From Bifidobacterium breve (lineage in GTDB: Bacteria; Actinomycetota; Thermoleophilia; Solirubrobacterales; Solirubrobacteraceae), in assembly GCA_945889475.1 (NCBI GenBank), contig CAMDBT010000009.1, positions 1 to 60,452 of the forward strand: 60,452 bases of DNA. Direction: 5' to 3'. This document shows positions 25,117 through 33,291 of the stretch, piece after piece. Every line of letters starts with the position of its first letter. Position 1 is the first letter of the stretch. The translations under genes and the position numbers were made by a program. Below the pieces are notes generated by a model. It was not told where the DNA came from. It did not search any database and was given only the letters and a program-made list of their open reading frames with translations.

Positions 25117-25161
25117 CATAATCGCTGCCAGACCGGCCACGAGCCGATCCAATCAATGGAG
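25117..25161 (+). promoter_or_regulatory. Possible ilvD promoter (-10 CATAAT) and ribosome-binding site
   Basis: CATAAT at 25117-25122 resembles a -10 and lies in the 103-nt dprA-ilvD gap. GGAG at 25158-25161 sits 10 nt before ATG 25172. The -35 is not clear, so this is tentative. Confidence 0.3.
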
Positions 25162-25171
25162 CAACCCTGAA

Positions 25172-26872
25172 ATGACCGACACCGTGACCTTTAACATGAA
25201 GCATCGCAGCGCGGCCTTGACCGAGGGCCCTGAGCGCGCCGCGGCCCGCGCCTACCTGAAAGGGATCGGTTACGACGATGAGGCCCTCTCAAAGCCGATC
25301 ATCGGCGTTGCCTCAACTTGGATTGAAACGATGCCCTGCAACTTCCACCTGCGCGCGCTGGCCGCGAAGGTCAAGGACGGGGTCCGCGCCGCTGGCGGAA
25401 CGCCGATGGAGCTCAACACGATCGCGATCTCTGATGGCATCACGATGGGCACGCCAGGGATGAAGACCTCGCTCGTCTCACGCGAGATCATCGCCGACTC
25501 GATCGAGCTAGTTGGCCGCGGCCACCTATTTGACGGAGTCGTAGCGCTCTCCGGTTGCGACAAGACGATCCCTGGCACGGTGATGGCGATCGCACGGCTC
25601 AACGTCCCGTCGGTGATGCTGTACGGCGGCTCGATTCCGCCCGGGCGCTTCCACGGTCGGGACGTGACGATCCAAGACGTCTTCGAAGCGGTTGGAGCGC
25701 ACTCCGCGGGGAAGATGAGTGACGAGGAGCTGCACGAGCTCGAAGGCGTTGCAAGCCCCGGTGCTGGTGCCTGCGGCGGCCAATTCACTGCCAACACGAT
25801 GGCAATGGCTTACGAGATCATGGGCATCTCGCCGATGGGGTCGGCGATGGTTCCTGCCCAGGATGCCACCAAGGCTGACGTAGCTTTCTCGGTCGGCGAA
25901 CTAGTGATCGACGTGCTGCGCCGCGGCGTGCTGCCGAGCGAGATCATTACCCGCGACTCGATCGAAAACGCGATCGCTGGCGTCGCTGCCAGCGGTGGCT
26001 CGACCAACGCGGTTCTGCACCTTCTGGCACTGGCGCGCGAAGCGAGGGTCGAGCTCGATATCGATGACTTCGACAGGATCAGTGAGGCGACTCCTCTGCT
26101 TTGCGACCTCAAACCAGGGGGCAAGTACGTCGCCGTTGATCTCTATGCGGCCGGCGGAGTGCCGCTTGTCGCCAACCGGCTGCTGGAAGCCGGACTGCTG
26201 CATGAGGATGCGCCGACTGTGACCGGCCTTTCGATTGGCGAGGAGGCTGCCAAAGCAACCGAGACCGAAGGCCAGCAGGTCGTCCGTCCACTAAGCGACC
26301 CGGTCAAGGCCTCCGGCGGTCTCGCGATTCTGCGCGGCAATATCGCGCCCGAGGGATGCGTGGTAAAGCTCGTCGGACACGAACGTCGCCACCACGAAGG
26401 CCCGGCGCGAGTCTTCGAGAGCGAAGAGTTGGCGATGGACGCCGTAACAAATGGCGAGATCGAGCACGGCGACGTTGTGATCATCCGCAACGAAGGACCG
26501 GCCGGTGGCCCTGGAATGCGCGAGATGCTCGCCGTCACCGCGGCGATCAACGGCGCCGGTCTCGGCGAGCACGTAGCGCTGCTGACAGACGGCCGCTTCT
26601 CCGGCGCTACCTATGGCTTCATGGCCGGGCACGTCGCGCCTGAGGCTTTCCGCGGCGGGCCGATCGCAGCCGTTCGGGACGGTGACACGATCACGATCGA
26701 CGTTGACAGGCGCACACTTGACGTAAACCTGACAGCCGCCGAGATCGACGAGCGCGTCGCTGCCTATGTGCCGCCCGCCAACCCCGACCGAACCGGCGTG
26801 CTGGCGAAATACGCTGATCAGGTCGGTAGCGCCTCTGAGGGCGCGGTGACGCTGGTCGATGAGCCTCGCTGA
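25172..26872 (+). CDS. ilvD: Dihydroxy-acid dehydratase
   Basis: A 566-aa iron-sulfur dehydratase of valine, leucine and isoleucine synthesis. Cluster cysteines are visible in [17 protein letters not shown] and [32 protein letters not shown] and [14 protein letters not shown] are also family motifs. ATG 25172 ([16 protein letters not shown]) was chosen; the longer open frame back to 25031 runs into dprA. No other ilv genes are adjacent. The HAD gene follows 9 nt downstream and is probably co-transcribed. Confidence 0.95.
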   Translation: MTDTVTFNMKHRSAALTEGPERAAARAYLKGIGYDDEALSKPIIGVASTWIETMPCNFHLRALAAKVKDGVRAAGGTPMELNTIAISDGITMGTPGMKTSLVSREIIADSIELVGRGHLFDGVVALSGCDKTIPGTVMAIARLNVPSVMLYGGSIPPGRFHGRDVTIQDVFEAVGAHSAGKMSDEELHELEGVASPGAGACGGQFTANTMAMAYEIMGISPMGSAMVPAQDATKADVAFSVGELVIDVLRRGVLPSEIITRDSIENAIAGVAASGGSTNAVLHLLALAREARVELDIDDFDRISEATPLLCDLKPGGKYVAVDLYAAGGVPLVANRLLEAGLLHEDAPTVTGLSIGEEAAKATETEGQQVVRPLSDPVKASGGLAILRGNIAPEGCVVKLVGHERRHHEGPARVFESEELAMDAVTNGEIEHGDVVIIRNEGPAGGPGMREMLAVTAAINGAGLGEHVALLTDGRFSGATYGFMAGHVAPEAFRGGPIAAVRDGDTITIDVDRRTLDVNLTAAEIDERVAAYVPPANPDRTGVLAKYADQVGSASEGAVTLVDEPR

Positions 26873-26881
26873 GGTGGTGCC

Positions 26882-27445
26882 ATGCGGATCGCAATCGACA
26901 TCGACTCCACACTTCACCACTACTGGGAGCAGTTAGCCGAGGTCGTCCGGCTCCGCTACGGCGTCGTTTTGCCGTACGAACAGCAACACAGCTGGGGCAT
27001 CAGCGAGCTTGAACAGGAACAGCTCGCCGATACGATCGCGGAGACGCACAGCGAGGAATGGATCAGCGCTGCCGAGCCGTACCCGGGCGCAGTTGAGACC
27101 GTCAACAGTTGGTCGCAGGCAGGGCACTTCGTTCACATCACAAGCCACCGCGACGTCGCCGCTGCCGCCCCAACGGAGCGCTGGCTTGAAGCGATCGGAC
27201 TTCAGTTCGACGAGCTCTACTGCTCCTACGACAAGATCACCCGCTGCCGCGAACTGGAAATCGACCTACTGGTTGACGACAGTCCCGTCAATCTGCAGAG
27301 CGCGCTCGACGAAGGCATTCGCTGCGCGACCTTGCTCCACCCTTGGAACACCGAGGTCTGCAAGTCCAGCATGATCACCAGCGCTGAAGACTGGTCGCAG
27401 CTCGGTGCGCTGCTCGCACCGCTCCTTGCAGGTGGCGCCAAGTAG
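26882..27445 (+). CDS. HAD-superfamily phosphatase, 5'(3')-deoxyribonucleotidase-like
   Basis: A 187-aa HAD hydrolase with motif I AIDIDSTL (DxD, residues 5-7), motif II in ITSHRD and motif IV LLVDDSP. Cap-like residues 15-80 are rich in E/W/Q. The closest named relatives are the 5'-nucleotidases of the NT5C type, but the natural substrate cannot be deduced. It sits 9 nt downstream of ilvD. A weak CCCC...GGGG inverted repeat follows the stop. Confidence 0.75.
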   Translation: MRIAIDIDSTLHHYWEQLAEVVRLRYGVVLPYEQQHSWGISELEQEQLADTIAETHSEEWISAAEPYPGAVETVNSWSQAGHFVHITSHRDVAAAAPTERWLEAIGLQFDELYCSYDKITRCRELEIDLLVDDSPVNLQSALDEGIRCATLLHPWNTEVCKSSMITSAEDWSQLGALLAPLLAGGAK

Positions 27446-27547
27446 CCCCAGTGGCAGGGGAGCGCGGCCGGACGGCGAACAGGAACCAATTGCGTCGACC
27501 GGCGCAGTCGATCTTCCCGCCGCTCTATCTTCAATTGACACTCGCCG

Positions 27548-28585
27548 ATGCCCCGTAAGTATTTAGTCCCGTTGGTTGCCGTATTGGCTCTCCTCACTCT
27601 GCTGGTCGGAGGCGCATACGCCTACGACACCGCGACATCGCAAACGGTCGCTCCGGGAGTCACCGTTGGCAACGTCAACGTCGGCGGCTTGTCCGCCGAG
27701 CAGGCTCGCGGGAAGTTGCGACAAGATTTGCTCGGGGCGCTTGAGGCGCCTGTCGTTGCTTCGCGTGGTAGCAAATCGTGGCGGCTCGGACCAGCGCAGT
27801 CAAAGGTCGCTGTTGACATCGACGGCAGCGTCGACGCCGCGCTGGCCAAGAGCAACAGCGGCAACTTCATCGTCCGCGCCTATCGCAAGCTCACCGGTAC
27901 TGAGATCGATCGGGCTGTCAACCCGGCTGTCAGCTTCTCGGCGCCAGCGGTCCGACGATTCGTCGCGCGGGTGACCAAAGCGCTCGACCGCCCTGCGACC
28001 GACGCAGCTCTGGCCTTCACCGTCTCCGCGGTCAAGCCGGTTCCCTCGCGCGTTGGGCTAGCCGTCAAGCGAGCGCGACTCAACGCCGCCGTCACGCAGG
28101 CGCTAGCGACCCCTGGCGCCAGTCACTCGGTTGAGGTCGCGGTCCGCAAGCTGAAGCCGAAAGTCACGACAAAGCAATTGGCAGCCAAATACCCCGTCGT
28201 AGTGTCGGTCGACCGCTCCAACTTCCGCCTGACGCTGTTCGAAGACCTGAAGGAAGTCAAGAGCTATCCGATTGCTGTTGGACAGGCCGGTCTCGAAACT
28301 CCTGCTGGGCTCTACTCGATCCAAAACAAGCAGGTTGACCCGAGCTGGTATGTGCCGGATAGCGACTGGGCTGGCGATCTCGCTGGCACCGTCGTGCCTC
28401 CGGGGCCGAATAATCCGCTCCAGGCCCGCTGGATGGGTATCACTGCTGGAGCGGGAATTCACGGCACTTCAGAGCCGGCTTCGCTCGGTTCAGCTGCCTC
28501 GCACGGATGCATCAGAATGGCGGTGCCGGACGTGATCGAGCTATATGACCTCGTTGAGGTAGGCACGCCGGTCTTCATCGCCTAG
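27548..28585 (+). CDS. L,D-transpeptidase (YkuD) with N-terminal membrane anchor
   Basis: A 345-aa envelope protein. It has an N-terminal signal anchor (PLVAVLALLTLLVGGAYA, residues 7-24), a putative peptidoglycan-binding domain (about 35-205; VTVGNVNVGGLSAEQARGKL is typical of this type) and a C-terminal YkuD domain (about 215-345). The catalytic motif is SHGCIRM, with IHGTSEP upstream. It would make 3-3 cross-links in peptidoglycan outside the membrane. It stands alone; TATCTT at 27526-27531 may be its -10. Confidence 0.9.
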   Translation: MPRKYLVPLVAVLALLTLLVGGAYAYDTATSQTVAPGVTVGNVNVGGLSAEQARGKLRQDLLGALEAPVVASRGSKSWRLGPAQSKVAVDIDGSVDAALAKSNSGNFIVRAYRKLTGTEIDRAVNPAVSFSAPAVRRFVARVTKALDRPATDAALAFTVSAVKPVPSRVGLAVKRARLNAAVTQALATPGASHSVEVAVRKLKPKVTTKQLAAKYPVVVSVDRSNFRLTLFEDLKEVKSYPIAVGQAGLETPAGLYSIQNKQVDPSWYVPDSDWAGDLAGTVVPPGPNNPLQARWMGITAGAGIHGTSEPASLGSAASHGCIRMAVPDVIELYDLVEVGTPVFIA

Positions 28586-28890
28586 GTTTGAGCTTCACCG
28601 CCTGCCGGCGGGCCGCCGCGGATCTCTTCGATGGGAATCTCTTCCCAGCCCTGTTCGCTTAGCAGGCGATGATGGTCACTATGGCGAAAGACCAGTGAGC
28701 CCAAATAGATCCTCTGCTGCGGCCGGCGCATGACGGAGTACCACATCGTTGTTGCGTCGCTTGATCCTTGGATCCGGTGCCAAGGTCGTGGCGGCTGTTC
28801 ACTCCGTGAGCAGACGCCGTCAGCCTCAAGGCCCGCAGCGGTAGAGACCTGACCGGTTACCGAATTGATGAAAAAGAGCGCCACAGCCAC
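28582..28890 (-). CDS. Small hypothetical protein
   Basis: A 102-aa open frame in the otherwise empty gap between the convergent L,D-transpeptidase and the Xer gene. The C-terminal part reads like real protein (WYSVMRRPQQRIYLGSLVF, then GWEEIPIEEI) and has mostly G/C third bases. The N-terminal part is weak. ATG 28746 would give a 54-aa version that avoids the 23-nt overlap with the Xer start. Its stop overlaps the transpeptidase stop. I do not recognise a family. Confidence 0.45.
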   Translation of the reverse strand: MAVALFFINSVTGQVSTAAGLEADGVCSRSEQPPRPWHRIQGSSDATTMWYSVMRRPQQRIYLGSLVFRHSDHHRLLSEQGWEEIPIEEIRGGPPAGGEAQT

Positions 28891-29803
28891 CGAGGATACG
28901 AGCCCAGAGCTGAGCGGGGAGTGGACCGCTGCGCTGGAACTTGTCGCCGCCGATCTAGCCCGCCGCGGTAGCGCCCAGCGGACGCGCCGCGCCTATCAGA
29001 GCGATCTCGTCCAGTTCGCTCGTTGGGCGATGGAGGCGCAACTTGAGCCGACCGCGGTGGATGTTCGTGCGTTGCGCCGCTACGCAGCCTTCTGCGGTGA
29101 GAGCGAGCTGGCACCAGCGACGGTCGCGCGCAAGCTCGCCGCGCTTCGCGCCTGCTTTCGGACGCTGCGCGAGCACGGAGTCGTGAACCAGAACCCGGCC
29201 GAGTTGGTCGCCGCCCCAAAGCAGCCATCGGCTCTGCCGCGCGTGCTGCGCCCGGCCGAAGTGACCGCTCTGATCGACCGCATTCCTAGCGGAACCGCGA
29301 TCGAAGGGCGCGACCGTGCGCTGATCGAACTGGCCTACGGGTCAGGCTTGCGCGCCGAGGAACTGGTCAGCGCTGAGATCGCCTCACTTGACCTAGACGG
29401 CGAGCAGATCCGCGTCGAGGGTAAAGGTTCGAAGACGCGGCTGGTGCCAATCGGCGAGTACGCCAGAGCGGCGATCGTCGCCTATCTCGAGCGTTCAAGG
29501 CCGGCGCTGCTGCACAACAGGAGCGAGACGGCGCTCTTCTTGTCCAAGTCCGGGCGACGGTTGCAGAGCTCGGACGTCCGTCGCCGTCTGCGGCTTTGGG
29601 CGCGCGCAGCTGAGCTGCCGGGGCGAGTCAATCCGCATGCGCTGCGCCATTCTTTTGCGACCCATCTGCTCGACGGCGGCGCGGACCTCCGCGCGATTCA
29701 AGAGCTGCTGGGCCACGAGCACCTCTCGAGCACGCAGATCTACACGCGGGTCGAGTCGGCCAGGCTTCGCAGCGCCTATAGCTCAAGTCATCCGCGCGCC
29801 TGA
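28868..29803 (+). CDS. Tyrosine recombinase of the XerC/XerD family
   Basis: A 311-aa phage-integrase-type recombinase. The N-terminal core-binding domain spans about 15-105. The catalytic residues are Arg in YGSGLRAEELV, Lys in VEGKGSKTRLVP, HxxR in HALRHSFATHLLDGG, His in LLGHEHLSSTQ and Tyr in IYTRVES. It probably acts with the second Xer protein (51986-52960) in chromosome dimer resolution, though XerC versus XerD cannot be assigned here. TTG 28865 or ATG 28868 can start it; ATG is preferred. Confidence 0.88.
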   Translation: MKKSATATEDTSPELSGEWTAALELVAADLARRGSAQRTRRAYQSDLVQFARWAMEAQLEPTAVDVRALRRYAAFCGESELAPATVARKLAALRACFRTLREHGVVNQNPAELVAAPKQPSALPRVLRPAEVTALIDRIPSGTAIEGRDRALIELAYGSGLRAEELVSAEIASLDLDGEQIRVEGKGSKTRLVPIGEYARAAIVAYLERSRPALLHNRSETALFLSKSGRRLQSSDVRRRLRLWARAAELPGRVNPHALRHSFATHLLDGGADLRAIQELLGHEHLSSTQIYTRVESARLRSAYSSSHPRA

Positions 29804-29836
29804 CGGCGCGGCCGCTAGCGACAGGCACCGCTCCGC

Positions 29837-29842
29837 TACCGT
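29837..29842 (+). promoter_or_regulatory. -10 element TACCGT before the zinc-ribbon gene
   Basis: TACCGT ends 8 nt before GTG 29851 and no Shine-Dalgarno is present. Same leaderless geometry as other genes in the window. Confidence 0.4.
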
Positions 29843-29850
29843 TAGCGGCC

Positions 29851-30618
29851 GTGACCGTGCGTCAAATCTCAACAACCCGCGAGCCGTCGTTCTGCTCCGT
29901 CTGCGAGCGCAGCCTGTTGCGCGGGGAGGAACACACCGCCTTCCTCCATGGCGGCGAGCGGAAGTTGGTCTGCGAGCTCTGTACGCAGCGAGCCACGCAG
30001 CTCGGCTGGATTCGTGAATCCGGCGACGGGGCACCGGCGAGCGGCCGGATCGGTTGGATTAGACGCTCAGCGAACCTTTCGCCGCGTGGCCGCAAGGGCC
30101 GACGCGGCGGGGCGGACGAAGGCGAGCTCTTGGTGCCGGCCGAGGCCGAGCAGCTTGTCGCCAGATCAGACGAGACCGCCGCGCAGCTTGAAGAGCAGCA
30201 GACGCAACCGATAGAACCGGTCGAACGATCGGATTATGACCTTCCGCCGAAGGTGCAGCTCGCGTTCGACGACCGCGCTGTGCGCGCCGTGCCGACGCAC
30301 GGCGACATGAAAGGTGCGCGGGCAATCGAAGTCTTCAACGTTGGCGAGCATCCGCGCACCGTAGCGACGCTCGCACGGACGCTCGGCGCACCAATCGTCA
30401 GCGTCCGGCCATCGGCGAAGGAAGGCAGCATCGTCTCGGTGGTGATCGCTTGGGAGCTTTCGTGGTACGGCTATGAGGTTGACTTGGCCGACGAACGCGC
30501 GGGCGCTCGTCTGATCGATCAAGGCAGCGAGCTCGACGAGCTCGACGAGATGGACCGCACGCCGAACGCCGTCGCCGACTCGCGCGGCATGCTGCACACC
30601 GCGGTTGAGGCGCAGTGA
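29851..30618 (+). CDS. Zinc-ribbon protein of unknown function
   Basis: A 255-aa protein with two CxxC pairs at 15-18 (CSVC) and 41-44 (CELC), 22 residues apart, forming a likely zinc ribbon. A basic patch (RGRKGRRGG, about 79-87) and an acidic/Gln linker follow. The C-terminal globular part (about 140-225) contains ARAIEVFNVGEHPRTVATLAR and SVVIAWELSWYGYEVDL. I recognise no family function. It is translationally coupled to an RNase HI-like gene (GTGA overlap), so an RNA or nucleic-acid role is possible. Confidence 0.7.
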   Translation: MTVRQISTTREPSFCSVCERSLLRGEEHTAFLHGGERKLVCELCTQRATQLGWIRESGDGAPASGRIGWIRRSANLSPRGRKGRRGGADEGELLVPAEAEQLVARSDETAAQLEEQQTQPIEPVERSDYDLPPKVQLAFDDRAVRAVPTHGDMKGARAIEVFNVGEHPRTVATLARTLGAPIVSVRPSAKEGSIVSVVIAWELSWYGYEVDLADERAGARLIDQGSELDELDEMDRTPNAVADSRGMLHTAVEAQ

Positions 30619-31019
30619 AGCTTACGGTTCACGTCGATGGCGGTTCGCGCGGGAACCCTGGCCCGGCAGCCGCCGGTGCCGTCGCCTCAAGCGCGGACGG
30701 CGAAATCGTCGCCGAGCGCGGCGAGCTGATCGGCGAGGCGACAAATAACGTCGCCGAGTACCGCGCGGTGCTGCTCGGCGCCGCCTTAGCCGCTGAGCTG
30801 GGTGCCACTGAGATCGAGCTGGTGAACGATTCCGAGCTGATCGCCCATCAACTGGGCGGCAAGTACAAGGTCAAGCATCCGGACATGAAGCCGCTTTACG
30901 CCGAGGCGATTGCGGCGCTGCAGCAGTTCGATAGCTGGTCGATCAGTTGCGTGCGCCGCGAGCAGAACGAAAACGCCGATCTGCTCGTCAATCAGACGCT
31001 CGACGCCGGCGCGCTCTGA
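30615..31019 (+). CDS. RNase HI-like protein
   Basis: A 134-aa RNase H fold of the reverse-transcriptase-like/RnhA family. The four active-site acids are in place: VHVDGGSRGNPG (D8), NNVAEYRA (E), LVNDSELI (D) and NENADLLVN (D). The expected activity is cleavage of RNA in RNA-DNA hybrids. GTG 30615 overlaps the upstream zinc-ribbon gene by 4 nt. Together with rnhB it gives the cell two RNase H types in one window. Confidence 0.88.
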   Translation: MKLTVHVDGGSRGNPGPAAAGAVASSADGEIVAERGELIGEATNNVAEYRAVLLGAALAAELGATEIELVNDSELIAHQLGGKYKVKHPDMKPLYAEAIAALQQFDSWSISCVRREQNENADLLVNQTLDAGAL

Positions 31020-31062
31020 GGCGCCGATAGCAACGAGCCTCGGGCTCACCGCTGAGGCCGGT

Positions 31063-32496
31063 TCAGGTTGGGATCGTTGGCCGGCGCTCAGGAGTGTCCA
31101 TCCAAGGGCGAAGCTGCTCCAAAGCTGCGCCGACCCGGAAGACGGTCTGATCATCGTATGTTCGTCCCACGATCTGTACCCCCGTCGGAACGCCGTTGTC
31201 GGCAAACCCTGACGGGACGCTCAGTACCGGGCAGCGGCTGAGAACGTTGAAGGCGGTGGTCAGGAGAGCGTCGAAGTAATTCCTCAGCTCGTCGCCGTCG
31301 ACGGTGATTCCGTGCCCCACGTAGTCGTCTTCAGCGAGCAGCCCGCGCGTGCCGTTGGTCGGGCAGATCAGCGCGTCGTACTGCTCGAGCAACGCTCCGA
31401 CCGGGGCGTAGATCTTTGCTTCGAGTAGCAGCGCTTCAAGGAGCGTGGAGTTACCGCTCGTTTCTTTCGACTGGCGCGCAAACTCAGCCGCGTAGTCGGT
31501 CACGATCTCGCGGTTGGTCTCGATCGTTTGCGCAACCCAATCACCGAAGATCAGGGAGAAGTGAATCGCTGCCGCGCGCGCCACGTCGGCCTGGGGAATC
31601 TGCAGGTCAACCTCGTCAACGATCGCTCCAGCCTCGCGCAGCGCTCCGCCGACGGCGAGCGTGTTGGCCCTGATTTCAGGATCGACCGGCCAGCCTCCAA
31701 GGTCGGTAGAGAGCGCAATGCGCATCCCGCCAATCGGCTCAAAGCTCGTCGGCAGGATCAGCTTTGGTCGCAGCGTCGTGATATCGCTCGGGTCGGGACC
31801 GGCGATCTGGTTCTGGTAGAGCGCGCAGTCGGCAACGGTTCGCGCCAGCGGGCCGTTGTGGCAGAAGCTGTCGAGGTTGAATGGTGGCTCAATCGGCACG
31901 CGGCCGTAGGGGGGCTTGAAGCCGACGACGCCGCAGAACGAGGCGGGGATTCGAATTGAGCCGCCGATGTCGGAGCCGCTAGCAAGCGTTGTTGTGCCGC
32001 TGGCCAGCGCTGCGGCCGATCCTCCCGATGAGCCGCCCGGCGAATACTCGGGGTTCCAAGGGTTGCGCGTCACGCCCCAGATCCGCGACTGCGTGAAGCC
32101 GGCGCAGGAGAACTCCGGCGCCGCCGATCGGGCGTGAATGATCGCCCCGCTATCAAGCTGGCGCTGGGCGAAGGCTGAACTCGAATCGGCGATCTGATCT
32201 TTGTAGATCAACGATCCCTCCGTCAACGGTTGCCCTGCAACCGCTTCCTCCTCTTTGACCGCGAGCGGTATCCCCTCCAGCGGTCGTGGCGGCTCGCCCT
32301 TGCCTGCGTAGCGTTGCTCGGCGCTGCGGGCTTGGTCAAGCGCCTCGTCGAAAAACTGGTGGCAGAGAGCGTTGACGACCGGTTCCGCCTTTGCCGCTTG
32401 GTCGATCACCGCTTCGACCAGTTCGACCGGCGACAGGCGCTTCGCTTTGAAGAGCTCGATCGCCTCGGTCGCGGAGATGTAGCTGAGCTCGTTCAT
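31063..32496 (-). CDS. Amidase signature family hydrolase
   Basis: A 477-aa amidase. The Ser-cisSer-Lys triad is visible: the Lys in IPLAVKEEEAV, the cis-Ser in GGSSGGSAAALASG, and the nucleophile in GSDIGGSIRIPASFCG. ATG at 32496 (MNELSYISATEAIELFKAK) was chosen; the longer open frame upstream runs into bioY. It lies 34 nt downstream of bioY on the same strand, so the two are probably one transcript. The substrate is unknown; a biotin amide or biocytin-type substrate is a hypothesis from context. Confidence 0.9.
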   Translation of the reverse strand: MNELSYISATEAIELFKAKRLSPVELVEAVIDQAAKAEPVVNALCHQFFDEALDQARSAEQRYAGKGEPPRPLEGIPLAVKEEEAVAGQPLTEGSLIYKDQIADSSSAFAQRQLDSGAIIHARSAAPEFSCAGFTQSRIWGVTRNPWNPEYSPGGSSGGSAAALASGTTTLASGSDIGGSIRIPASFCGVVGFKPPYGRVPIEPPFNLDSFCHNGPLARTVADCALYQNQIAGPDPSDITTLRPKLILPTSFEPIGGMRIALSTDLGGWPVDPEIRANTLAVGGALREAGAIVDEVDLQIPQADVARAAAIHFSLIFGDWVAQTIETNREIVTDYAAEFARQSKETSGNSTLLEALLLEAKIYAPVGALLEQYDALICPTNGTRGLLAEDDYVGHGITVDGDELRNYFDALLTTAFNVLSRCPVLSVPSGFADNGVPTGVQIVGRTYDDQTVFRVGAALEQLRPWMDTPERRPTIPT

Positions 32497-32530
32497 CCGC
32501 GCTTCGGTTGGCGTCCGATGATGATCGGCG

Positions 32531-33187
32531 CTAGAGCAGTCCGGCTTTGGGGCCGTCCTCCTCGTTCTTGCTGCCGATGCCACTCTTCTGCAGCAGTGCC
32601 CAGCCAGCCGGTAGCAGCGCGGCGGCGAAGGCCAGCTTGACGAGGTCACCCAGGATGAACGGCTGAACGCCGGTCTTGTAAGCCTCCGCCCAGCCGAAGG
32701 CAACACCGTCGCCGGCCGGGTCCCAGCTCGCCAGCCATGGCACGCCGAACGCGTAGATCAGGACGTTGCCGAGCAGGAGCGCGCCAACCATCGACATCAC
32801 GCGGCGGTCGGCGCCGCGCTCGGCGAGCCAGCCGACTACCGCAGCGGCGACGATAAATCCGATGATGTAACCACCGGTTGCGCCGCTGATGATCTCCCAT
32901 CCGCCCGACTGGTCGCTGAAGATCGGTGCCCCGAGCGCGCCGATGATGAAGTAGGCCACGAGCGCAAGCCCGCCGCGTACGCTGCCGAGGACGCCACCGA
33001 CGAGCAGCACGGCAAGCGTCTGTCCGGTGAACGGCACCGGGTGCCAAGGAATCGAGATTTGCGCCAGCCCCGCAACAAGGGCGGTGCCGCCGAGAACGAG
33101 GACGAGATCGCGGATGATGGCGTTGCTTCGTTCCTGAGGGCGGGGGATAACTCGGTCGGCGATCGTCCCGTAGCGTGCGCTTTGCAT
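32531..33187 (-). CDS. bioY: Biotin transporter substrate-binding membrane protein BioY
   Basis: A 218-aa S-component with about six membrane helices. Family motifs are WHPVPFTGQTLAVLLVGGVLGSVRG-like (about 48-72), GAPIFSDQSGGW and GATGGYIIGF. It imports biotin alone or with the shared ECF ATPases; no bioM/bioN or bio synthesis genes are in the window. ATG 33187 is fixed by an AAGGAG ribosome-binding site about 10 nt upstream on the minus strand, so the longer upstream frame is rejected. Confidence 0.92.
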   Translation of the reverse strand: MQSARYGTIADRVIPRPQERSNAIIRDLVLVLGGTALVAGLAQISIPWHPVPFTGQTLAVLLVGGVLGSVRGGLALVAYFIIGALGAPIFSDQSGGWEIISGATGGYIIGFIVAAAVVGWLAERGADRRVMSMVGALLLGNVLIYAFGVPWLASWDPAGDGVAFGWAEAYKTGVQPFILGDLVKLAFAAALLPAGWALLQKSGIGSKNEEDGPKAGLL

Positions 33188-33291
33188 TGTGCCGTTGCTC
33201 CTTGTTCTGCGTGTTGGTCTGCGTGATCCTACGACAAAGCTGGCGACGACGCTGACCGCCACCCCGTGCTCAGTCGTGCTACAAGCCTCCA

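Noticed and set aside
27446-27547. TTGACA at about 27535 as a -35 for the L,D-transpeptidase
   Set aside because: It lies only a few bases before the ATG, so any matching -10 would fall inside the gene.
28868-29803. Xer-like gene as the integrase of a mobile element
   Set aside because: No attachment-site repeats, cargo, transposase or tRNA nearby; length and motifs fit housekeeping Xer recombinases.
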